Shown here: in pieces, positions 1-5,191 of the stretch
Numbering within the stretch: position 1 is the first letter of the stretch
Layout: each line of letters opens with the position of its first letter
Source of the DNA: Chitinophagaceae bacterium
GTDB taxonomy: Bacteria > Bacteroidota > Bacteroidia > Chitinophagales > Chitinophagaceae
Length of the DNA stretch: 5,191 nucleotides
Direction of reading: 5' to 3'
NCBI GenBank assembly: GCA_003534175.1
Contig: DPFD01000119.1
Coordinates: 7,455 to 12,645 of the forward strand
Position numbers and translations under genes: made by a program
The notes under the pieces: generated by a model
Told to the model about the DNA's origin: nothing
Seen by the model: only the letters and a program-made list of their open reading frames with translations
Database searches by the model: none

Positions 1-1
1 G

Positions 2-2512
2 CTTACCCTTCCCGGTCATCAGATCCACGTAAGCGCCGGAACCTATGTGGAGGATGTGCTTGTGAATAAATCTGTCATTCTTAAAGGTGCCGGCCCCGGT
101 TTAACCATAGTGAGCGGCGCTATCGGTGGCGCCAATGTGTCTACCTTCCGAATTACTGCAAGCAATGCACAGGTATCTGGGTTCTCCATCACCAGAGAAG
201 GAAATAATGTTACCGACTGGAATAACCCTAACCTGAACTCAGCGGGTATTGCTATTCAGGGACAAGCCGTTACGGGTGTGGTGATTCACGATAATTTAAT
301 TTTCGGAAACAGAACGGGTATTGATATCAATAACAGTAACGGACACACGATGAGGAATAATGTGATTACAGATAACCGTACCGGATTGATTTTCCGTAAT
401 CAAACGGATAACCTCACTTTTATTGAAAATGAAGTTACCAACAACTGGACAGTTGGTATTCTTTTCCTGGATGCCAGTGGTGGTACCAACTCACCTGTGC
501 AGTCTGCCCTGAATTGTACTTTCAATAACAACAATATCAGTGGCAACTGGTATGGACAGGTGGTAGATAGGCAATCGGGTGGGTCTTTACCGGCTCCGGG
601 CAGTAACCTGAAAAACTCTAAATGCAACTGTCGGGGAACACTTACTCCGGTAGTATCTACTGCAAACAGTGCAGAGCCGGGTTATGCGGCACTCATTCCG
701 GTAGCCTATGGTGGTGCAGCCACTGCTCCCGGTGGTCAACCCGATATTTTGGGTTCAGCATCCGCCAACGTCATCTTCACTCCATTCCTTACATCCGGTA
801 CGGATGCCAATGTAGAAACTACTTTGGGCAGAGGGGTTTACGGATTCCAACCTTCAGAAGTTTGTGAAACCAATTGTGCCCTAACACTCTCAACATCCTC
901 CATCAATGCCATTTGCCCTAATTACAATAGCGGCTCAGCAACGGTAACCATTACGTCCCCCAGCATTTCACCTTCATACAGCTGGAATACTACACCGGAG
1001 CAAACCACTCCAACAGCAACGGGATTAAGTCCGGGTAGCCACACTGTTACCGTAACCGATATCAATGGCTGTACTGCTCAGGCTGTAGCCGTGGTAGGAT
1101 TATTAACCTTATCTCCTCCGGCTGCACCCATTATAAACGGACAAACGAATGTGTGTCCTTTCGTGGGAACTCTTGATCCCGTGGTGTACACTATCGATCC
1201 GTTACCGGGAATATCATCCTATATATGGACTGTTCCGCCTTCCGTAACGATAGTTTCCGGTCAGGGTACCAATACCCTTACCGTAACTATCGGTGCAGGA
1301 TTTACTGCGAGTGCCAACAAGCAAATCAGGGCAAGGGCCGTGGGGGATTGTGGCATTAGCCCAATTTCCATTAAATATCTTGCAGCACAAATTCCTGTAA
1401 CCCCTCAACCCATTACAGGGCTTACAGAAGTGTGCGACCTGGTGGGCACACCCACAGAAGTTACATATAGCATTGATCCGGTGATTGCTGCAAGCGGTTA
1501 CTTATGGACAGTACCGGCCGGAGTTACCATCACTGAGGATAATGGTACGAATATTAAAGTAACTTTCGGTCCATCTTTTGCGAACGGATCCATCTCAGTA
1601 AGGGCATTAAACCCATGTGGTGTAAGTACTGCCCGTAGTTTGTCGGTGAATGCTACATTCCCTTCAACTCCCGGACTTATTTCAGGGCCAACCAATGTAT
1701 GTTTATTTAAGCCGTCTTTGTTAAATCCATCAGGTGTAAACGCATTTTATAGTGTGAATAAATCAAACAATGCATCATCTTACACCTGGATTTTGCCATC
1801 CGGTGCCACATTGGTGAATCAAAGTTCAACACCCACTGAGGATATTGCAGAAGTGCAGTTCACCGCAGGGTATACATCAGGAAACATCAGCGTATTTGCA
1901 CAAAACAATTGCGGTACCAGTGGAATCAGAACACTTACACTGAGTAGCCTCGTACCGGGTGCACCGAGTGCTATTGATGTGCTGCAAACTGGTTTTTGTC
2001 CTGACAGAACGTATACGTATTCCATTGCAGCAATGCCCGCAAACGCGTTGTATGTTAACTGGACCATCCCGGGTGCAGGAACTATCGTGAGCGGTCAAGG
2101 TACTGCGTCAATTGTAGTGTCGTATCCTGCTTCCGCAATCTTGGGAACTGTAACGGCAACGGCTAACAACGGTTGTAAAAACAGCTCAACAAGAACCCTG
2201 CAGGTGAAACTTGAGCCATGTACTCCGCCGATTGCAAAAATGCCCGCAACCAATGATGTAACAAATGAAAGTGAACTGGAGGTACATATCTTCCCTAATC
2301 CTTCATCCTCAGTATTTCAGCTGAATGTAAAAAGCAATAAGAACAACAATATTCAAATGAAACTGTACAATGCGGCAGGTGTTGTACTCCTGAAAAAGCA
2401 ATTCAACGCCGGTACTGTGATTCGTTTCGGAGACGATTTAAAACCCGGATCTTACCTGGTTGAAATTATTCAGGATGGCCAACGGAAAGTATCGAAAATT
2501 GTTAAACTCTAA
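2..2512 (+). CDS. Large T9SS-exported surface protein: beta-helix, SprB-like repeat, four PKD/Ig-like modules, sorting domain (5' partial)
   Basis: The reading frame is open from the first full codon (position 2) to TAA at 2510-2512, giving 836 visible residues; the true start and signal peptide lie upstream. The GTG at 47 is internal, because the residues before it (HVSAGTYVEDV) already form a beta-helix opening motif. Domains in visible numbering: parallel beta-helix about 6-187, with G-I-x-I and N-x-I-x-x-N rungs clearest at 81-158; a linker module about 208-283 (EPGYAALIPVAYGG to GRGVYGFQ); a SprB-like repeat about 294-369, ending GSHTVTVTDINGC; four PKD/Ig-like modules about 372-730; and a T9SS type A sorting domain 761-836 (IFPNP, LYNAAGVV, LKPGSYLVEI, KIVKL end). 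By family knowledge such proteins cross the outer membrane through T9SS, and the sorting domain is removed on release or anchoring. An adhesin or matrix role is inferred. The beta-helix could instead bind or cleave polysaccharide, but no catalytic motif was recognised. Confidence 0.9.
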   Translation, partial: LTLPGHQIHVSAGTYVEDVLVNKSVILKGAGPGLTIVSGAIGGANVSTFRITASNAQVSGFSITREGNNVTDWNNPNLNSAGIAIQGQAVTGVVIHDNLIFGNRTGIDINNSNGHTMRNNVITDNRTGLIFRNQTDNLTFIENEVTNNWTVGILFLDASGGTNSPVQSALNCTFNNNNISGNWYGQVVDRQSGGSLPAPGSNLKNSKCNCRGTLTPVVSTANSAEPGYAALIPVAYGGAATAPGGQPDILGSASANVIFTPFLTSGTDANVETTLGRGVYGFQPSEVCETNCALTLSTSSINAICPNYNSGSATVTITSPSISPSYSWNTTPEQTTPTATGLSPGSHTVTVTDINGCTAQAVAVVGLLTLSPPAAPIINGQTNVCPFVGTLDPVVYTIDPLPGISSYIWTVPPSVTIVSGQGTNTLTVTIGAGFTASANKQIRARAVGDCGISPISIKYLAAQIPVTPQPITGLTEVCDLVGTPTEVTYSIDPVIAASGYLWTVPAGVTITEDNGTNIKVTFGPSFANGSISVRALNPCGVSTARSLSVNATFPSTPGLISGPTNVCLFKPSLLNPSGVNAFYSVNKSNNASSYTWILPSGATLVNQSSTPTEDIAEVQFTAGYTSGNISVFAQNNCGTSGIRTLTLSSLVPGAPSAIDVLQTGFCPDRTYTYSIAAMPANALYVNWTIPGAGTIVSGQGTASIVVSYPASAILGTVTATANNGCKNSSTRTLQVKLEPCTPPIAKMPATNDVTNESELEVHIFPNPSSSVFQLNVKSNKNNNIQMKLYNAAGVVLLKKQFNAGTVIRFGDDLKPGSYLVEIIQDGQRKVSKIVKL
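1115..2215 (+). other. Four tandem PKD/Ig-like modules within the surface protein
   Basis: Four units of roughly 87-98 residues start near 1115, 1394, 1661 and 1955. Each follows the same plan: a P-x-x-P-x-x-I-x-G opening, a cysteine in a T-x-V-C type motif, a Y-x-W-T-V-P or similar core strand, a G-x-G-T turn, and a second cysteine in N-x-C-G-x-S or a relative. The cysteines, in visible residue numbering, pair as 385/450, 478/539, 567/637 and 666/725. The spacing of 59-70 residues suggests one disulfide per module, which suits an exported protein. The DNA is clearly diverged between copies, so these are old protein-level repeats rather than fresh tandem duplications. The fourth unit is the most divergent: it lacks the I-x-G-x-T-N-V-C opening and has GCKNS in place of CG-x-S. 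They probably act as a stalk or spacer. Confidence 0.75.
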
Positions 2513-2540
2513 GCAGAGTAACTAAAAGACAATTATTTCT

Positions 2541-2582
2541 ATACCAGAGTTCGTGCACCTGTATGGACTCTGGTATTTTTTT
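2541..2582 (+). terminator. Intrinsic terminator after the surface-protein gene
   Basis: A perfect 10-bp inverted repeat, ATACCAGAGT (2541-2550) and ACTCTGGTAT (2567-2576), encloses a 16-nt loop and is followed at once by a T tract (2576-2582). It begins 28 bp after the stop codon of the upstream gene. The stem, followed directly by T7, is a standard Rho-independent layout. It separates the first gene from the PhnA-like gene. Confidence 0.88.
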
Positions 2583-2653
2583 ATACCGTAAGTCTTTCTG
2601 CGGGGTACATTTACTTTTTACACTTTGCAGTTAATTGTGCGAGTATTTTTTTA
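2583..2653. other. Intergenic stretch with weak promoter-like words
   Basis: This AT-rich spacer lies between the terminator and the repeat element. It contains TACATTTA (2606-2613) and TACACTTTG (2619-2627), both near the Bacteroidota -7 consensus TAnnTTTG, but the first ends in A and the second has one extra spacer base. No convincing -33 element stands upstream. A transcript starting here would read through the repeat into the PhnA-like gene. No coding content is credible. Confidence 0.35.
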
Positions 2654-2790
2654 CACAAAGGCCTCAGAGTTTAATGATTATTCTAACATTTTTATTCATC
2701 GCACAAAGAGCACGGAGGAGTTATTCTTTGTGCCCTCTGTGTGTTCTTCCTTTGTGCGCTCAGTGGTTACATGTTTTTCAACCACGGAGC
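2654..2790. repeat. Degenerate palindromic intergenic repeat of CTTTGTG/CACAAAG words
   Basis: CACAAAG occurs at 2654-2660 and 2702-2708; CTTTGTG occurs at 2726-2732 and 2750-2756. The related words CTCTGTG (2735-2741) and CAGTGGTT (2761-2768) fall between and after them, at roughly 9-15 nt phasing. GCACAAAG (2701-2708) pairs perfectly with CTTTGTGC at 2726-2733 or with the second copy at 2750-2757, so alternative hairpins are possible. A second hairpin closes the element at 2758-2790. The same style of short G/T-rich words ending in GTGGTT, followed by AACCAC on the far side, is familiar from dispersed intergenic repeats in many environmental bacteria; that likeness is from memory and was not searched. 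It sits wholly between genes. Function is unknown. Confidence 0.6.
2758..2790. repeat. Hairpin closing the intergenic repeat
   Basis: GCTC-A-GTGGTT (2758-2768) pairs with AACCAC-G-GAGC (2780-2790), giving an 11-position stem with a single A/G mismatch around an 11-nt loop that carries a TTTTT run. No T tract follows the right arm, so it does not look like a terminator for the + strand. It is more likely the terminal palindrome of the repeat element. Confidence 0.6.
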
Positions 2791-2857
2791 AGAAGCACCA
2801 TAAACTTGTAATATACAAGATCCACGTTACTGAAAAAGTAAACACCACAACTTATGT

Positions 2858-2865
2858 TATCTTTG
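2858..2865 (+). promoter_or_regulatory. Bacteroidota-type -7 promoter element of the PhnA-like gene
   Basis: TATCTTTG matches the Bacteroidota -7 consensus TAnnTTTG exactly and is followed by the frequently seen CA. It ends 14 bp before the ATG at 2880, so the transcript would have a leader of only several bases. No good TTG-type -33 element is visible about 19-21 bp upstream. This element argues for the ATG at 2880 and against upstream in-frame starts. No Shine-Dalgarno site is present, which is normal for the phylum. Confidence 0.72.
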
Positions 2866-2879
2866 CACAAAATCACATC

Positions 2880-3464
2880 ATGGATACGCATCAACTGGTG
2901 AAAGAACGCAGCGGAAACGCCTGTGAACTTTGCCACGCCACTGAAAATACATCCCCATACGAAATACAACCTCAAAGCAAAAGCAATACCGATAACACCA
3001 TTATACTCTGTGCTGTATGTCTTGCACAAATAGAGAAAAAAGAACCATTGAGCAGCAATCATTGGAAAGTACTTTCCGAAACTATGTGGAGCGAAGTGCC
3101 CGGTGTGCAGGTAGTTGCCTGGCGCATGCTGAACCGACTGAAAAACGAAGCATGGGCTGCTGAACAATTAGATATGCTGTATTTAGATGAAACCAACCTC
3201 GCCTGGGCAAAAGCAGCAGGAGATGAAGATGATGATGGAACGGTTGATCTGCACAAAGATTCGAATGGCGCTATCCTGCAAAACGGCGATACAGTAGTGC
3301 TGACTAAATCGCTCGATGTGAAAGGGTCTACACTCAATGCCAAAATGGGAACCGTAGTAAAAAATATTCGGCTCGTACCCGAAAATACAGAACAGATAGA
3401 AGGAAAAATTGAAGGACAAATCATTGTCATCCTAACTAAGTATGTGCGCAAGCAGGGAGCCTAA
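2880..3464 (+). CDS. PhnA/YjdM-family zinc-ribbon protein
   Basis: A 194-residue cytoplasmic protein with no signal peptide or membrane segment. The N-terminal part has two CxxC pairs, C15/C18 (CELC) and C44/C47 (CAVC), a probable zinc site. A helical Trp-rich middle (about 60-112; W62, W70, W81, W92, W109) leads to an acidic linker (DEDDD, 115-119). The C-terminal PhnA/YjdM domain (about 125-190) carries the family hallmarks D-S-N-G at 127-130, GDTVVLTKSLDVKGS at 136-150, and GTVVKNIRLV at 157-166. It is longer than E. coli YjdM (about 111 residues), as in the long PhnA form I know from Bacteroidota. The name is historical: these proteins are not the phosphonoacetate hydrolase and their biochemical role is unsettled. 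The start at 2880 follows the promoter element closely. The frame stays open upstream to 2625, but that extension runs through the repeat and is not protein-like. Likely monocistronic. Confidence 0.88.
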   Translation: MDTHQLVKERSGNACELCHATENTSPYEIQPQSKSNTDNTIILCAVCLAQIEKKEPLSSNHWKVLSETMWSEVPGVQVVAWRMLNRLKNEAWAAEQLDMLYLDETNLAWAKAAGDEDDDGTVDLHKDSNGAILQNGDTVVLTKSLDVKGSTLNAKMGTVVKNIRLVPENTEQIEGKIEGQIIVILTKYVRKQGA

Positions 3465-3723
3465 TGACTTGGTTATCGTAGCGTCTGCTTCTCCATCTTC
3501 ATACAGCTATACTCAATAGCAAAATGTGGTGTGTACACTTTGTTTTTGTTTAACCTATTCAAGGTGTTTTATACTTAAACCGTTGAGGCAAACTTAAACA
3601 TAAAAAATATTTATAATCTTCGAGACCGGAAGGGAATATTTTCCTGCCTATCTTTATTACCTACTCCAGCTCCTGCGAAAAATACCACACCTCCTGCCAC
3701 ATTTTACGCAAAATCAAATCATC
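3465..3723. other. Intergenic region before the hydrolase gene
   Basis: This 259-bp AT-rich spacer has no credible ORF and no clear terminator for the PhnA-like gene. TACACTTTG at 3534-3542 repeats the word seen at 2619-2627. An imperfect short hairpin, AGGGAA (3631-3636) and TTTCCT (3640-3645) with one G-T pair, lies just before the promoter candidate at 3649. The last bases before the ATG (CAAAATCAAATCATC) resemble the leader of the PhnA-like gene (CAAAATCACATC). Otherwise nothing was recognised. Confidence 0.5.
3649..3656 (+). promoter_or_regulatory. Candidate -7 promoter element for the hydrolase gene
   Basis: TATCTTTA differs from the Bacteroidota consensus TAnnTTTG only in its last base and lies 67 bp before the ATG at 3724. 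It shares its first seven bases with the stronger element before the PhnA-like gene. No matching -33 element is evident. TACACTTTG at 3534 is an alternative. This is a weak call. Confidence 0.35.
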
Positions 3724-5191
3724 ATGAAAGGTGTTATCCTTGCATTATGTGCCGTGTTGTCTGTGTGTGCAGCAATAGCTCAACCATACGCTGTGGGCCG
3801 CAGAACTATTACATTCACCGATGAACAAAGAAATAATCGTTCTATATCTACCGAACTGTATTATCCGGCTTCAACCAATGGTAATAACGTACCGGTAGCA
3901 GGAGGGACAGAGAAGTTTCCGGTGGTGGTTTTCGGACATGGGTTTCTAATTCCCACCAGCGCCTACACATGGTTGGGAGATTCACTTGCTAGGCAGGGTT
4001 TTATTGTTGCCATGCCCAACACAGAAGGTTCCTTCCTCCCGTCACACGGAAATTTCGGAAGTGATTTATCGGTGGTTGCCACCAAACTGGTGTTGGCTGA
4101 TAACGATCCTGCATCTCCTTTCTATCAACGTGTGATGAATAAAGCAGCCGTGGGTGGGCATTCCATGGGGGGAGGTGCCAGTTTTCTTGCGGCAGGCTCC
4201 GGCAATACCAACATCCGCGCCCTATTCAATTTTGCTGCTGCAGAAACCAATCCATCGGCCACTACAGCGGCACTTTCCGTAAATATGCCCTCTATCATTT
4301 TCAGCGGAAGCAGAGATTGTATTGTCCCCCCCGCAACTCAATTGTCGATGTACAACAATATTCCCTCCTCCAATTGTAAAGTATATATCAATATTACTGA
4401 CGGATTGCATTGTCATTTTGCGAACAACAATTTCACATGTGCTACGGGCCAGGCGCTCACTGGTTGCAACAGTTCTCCATTGTCAGCACCACAGATTTAT
4501 GCCAAAACAACGTCGCTGCTGATTCCGTTTCTGAATTATCACCTCAAGGAAATTTGTTTACAGGGTGAAGTGTTTCAATTGAATTACAATACTATTACGG
4601 GTGTAATCAAGCAAATACAGTGTCCTCCATTGCCTTCCTGCGGTGTGGTGCCTGTACGGTTGTTACTTTTCAACGGACAATACGCCGGGAAAAAGAATGT
4701 ACTGAATTGGAAAAGCGCACAGGAAATCAATAGCCTGCATTTTGAACTGGAAAAAAGTAATGATGGGAGAAACTTTGTAAAAATCAATACCATTGCATCG
4801 GAAGGTTCTGCAACCAACGGAGCTTCATATACTGCGACGGATGAATTTCCTTACGCAGGAAGTAATTTTTACCGTTTGAAAATGGTAGACACTGATTACA
4901 GTTATGATTACTCCGAAATTATTAATGTTAGAACGCCCCTTAAAGATATTGCCGTAACAGGCATATTTCCCAATCCCCTGAAGGAGGTGCTCAGAATAGA
5001 GGTACAGTCTGCACAGCCTTCCATGGTGAGGTGCGAGGTGTGGGACGTATCCGGCAGAATGGTTCAGAGCGGCAACATACAAACCGTTTCAGGGATTTCA
5101 ACGGCTACTCTTTCCATGGCATCCAATGCATCCGGCGTATATTGGCTAAAAGTATTTACTGCCGAAGGCCAGAGGGTAGGGCAATACAAAC
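3724..5191 (+). CDS. Secreted cutinase/PETase- or chlorophyllase-like alpha/beta hydrolase with T9SS sorting domain (3' partial)
   Basis: From ATG at 3724 the frame stays open for 489 codons to the window end. Residues 1-19 form a Sec signal peptide with a likely cut after AIA19. The hydrolase domain spans about 20-300: PVVVFGHGF (66-74), AYTWLGDSLARQGFIVAMP (80-98), nucleophile elbow G-H-S147-M-G-G-G, probable acid D198 (GSRDCIVPP) and probable base H231 (HCHFANN). These line up by eye with actinobacterial cutinases and PETases (GHSMGGGG, D-T-I-A-P, SHFAPN), which cleave ester bonds. F74 and M148 fit the oxyanion-hole positions. The substrate-binding Trp of PET hydrolases seems replaced by Ala in FAAAETN, so polyester activity is not assured; lipase or carboxylesterase action is equally possible. 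A Bacteroidota Fn3-like module follows (about 309-402; W329, FELEKSNDGRNF, FYRLKMVDTD). A T9SS type A sorting domain runs from about 410 (IFPNP, VWDVSGRMV, ASGVYWLKV). The stop is probably only a few codons past the edge. Confidence 0.88.
   Translation, partial: MKGVILALCAVLSVCAAIAQPYAVGRRTITFTDEQRNNRSISTELYYPASTNGNNVPVAGGTEKFPVVVFGHGFLIPTSAYTWLGDSLARQGFIVAMPNTEGSFLPSHGNFGSDLSVVATKLVLADNDPASPFYQRVMNKAAVGGHSMGGGASFLAAGSGNTNIRALFNFAAAETNPSATTAALSVNMPSIIFSGSRDCIVPPATQLSMYNNIPSSNCKVYINITDGLHCHFANNNFTCATGQALTGCNSSPLSAPQIYAKTTSLLIPFLNYHLKEICLQGEVFQLNYNTITGVIKQIQCPPLPSCGVVPVRLLLFNGQYAGKKNVLNWKSAQEINSLHFELEKSNDGRNFVKINTIASEGSATNGASYTATDEFPYAGSNFYRLKMVDTDYSYDYSEIINVRTPLKDIAVTGIFPNPLKEVLRIEVQSAQPSMVRCEVWDVSGRMVQSGNIQTVSGISTATLSMASNASGVYWLKVFTAEGQRVGQYK

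Noticed and set aside
622..867. 81-codon plus-strand ORF inside the surface-protein gene
   Set aside because: It is an out-of-frame shadow of the long beta-helix gene, with Ser/Arg/Cys-rich composition typical of shadow frames.
47..2512. A full gene starting at the GTG at 47
   Set aside because: The frame is open to the window edge and the residues before 47 continue the beta-helix opening motif, with no signal peptide after 47; the gene is 5' truncated.
2654..2790. CRISPR array
   Set aside because: The repeated words are only 7-8 nt, occur on both strands and lack regular unique spacers of 26-40 nt.
2778..3167. 129-codon minus-strand ORF
   Set aside because: It overlaps the PhnA-like gene in antisense and the repeat; no domain or promoter supports it.
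3059..3451. 130-codon minus-strand ORF opposite the PhnA-like gene
   Set aside because: It is Ser/Thr/Cys-rich low-complexity sequence with no recognisable domain, lying wholly antisense to a well-supported gene.
3631..3645. Hairpin AGGGAA/TTTCCT as a terminator of the PhnA-like gene
   Set aside because: The stem is six positions with a G-T pair and a 3-nt loop, there is no T tract after it, and it is over 160 bp beyond the stop codon.
3724..3780. Lipoprotein signal for the hydrolase (LSVC at 12-15)
   Set aside because: Val directly before Cys is a poor lipobox, and the T9SS sorting domain together with the AIA-Q site favour a standard Sec signal peptide.
4322..4522. Short ORFs on both strands within the hydrolase gene (plus 4322-4522; minus 4222-4416, 4584-4817, 4825-5082)
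   Set aside because: All lie inside the hydrolase frame, which has a complete signal peptide, catalytic motifs and C-terminal domains.

Overview
The window looks like a piece of a Bacteroidota chromosome, probably from the Chitinophagia/Sphingobacteriia/Saprospiria side of the phylum, though the exact lineage cannot be fixed from sequence alone. Four signs point there: two secreted proteins carry C-terminal type IX secretion system (T9SS) type A sorting domains; one of them holds a SprB-type repeat and PKD-like modules; a Bacteroidota-type -7 promoter element (TAnnTTTG) lies just before the second gene; and the genes lack clear Shine-Dalgarno sites.

Layout, all on the + strand. (1) Positions 2-2512 hold the 3' part of a large cell-surface or secreted protein. 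It has a right-handed parallel beta-helix, a conserved linker module, a SprB-like repeat, four tandem PKD/Ig-like modules with paired cysteines, and a T9SS sorting domain. Its start lies upstream of the window. (2) A strong intrinsic terminator lies at 2541-2582. (3) An intergenic stretch follows, holding a degenerate, partly palindromic repeat built on CTTTGTG/CACAAAG words (about 2654-2790). It resembles the dispersed 'CTTTGTG..GTGGTT / AACCAC..' intergenic repeats seen in many environmental bacteria. (4) A near-consensus promoter (2858-2865) leads into a 194-codon PhnA/YjdM-family gene (2880-3464) with an almost leaderless start. (5) A 259-bp AT-rich gap has only weak promoter candidates. 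(6) From 3724 to the window end runs a secreted alpha/beta hydrolase of the polyesterase/cutinase-chlorophyllase type (GHSMGG nucleophile elbow), followed by a Bacteroidota Fn3-like module and a T9SS sorting domain. It is cut by the window edge, probably only a few codons before its stop.

The three genes look like separate transcription units: gaps of 259-367 bp, a terminator after the first, and promoter-like elements before the second and possibly the third. The first and third products share the T9SS export and anchoring route, so they depend on the same secretion machine, but nothing shows that they act in one pathway. The PhnA-like protein is cytoplasmic and appears unrelated. I found no CRISPR array, RNA gene, transposase or obviously new multi-gene system. 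The most interesting items are the PETase/cutinase-like hydrolase with T9SS export and the intergenic repeat element.
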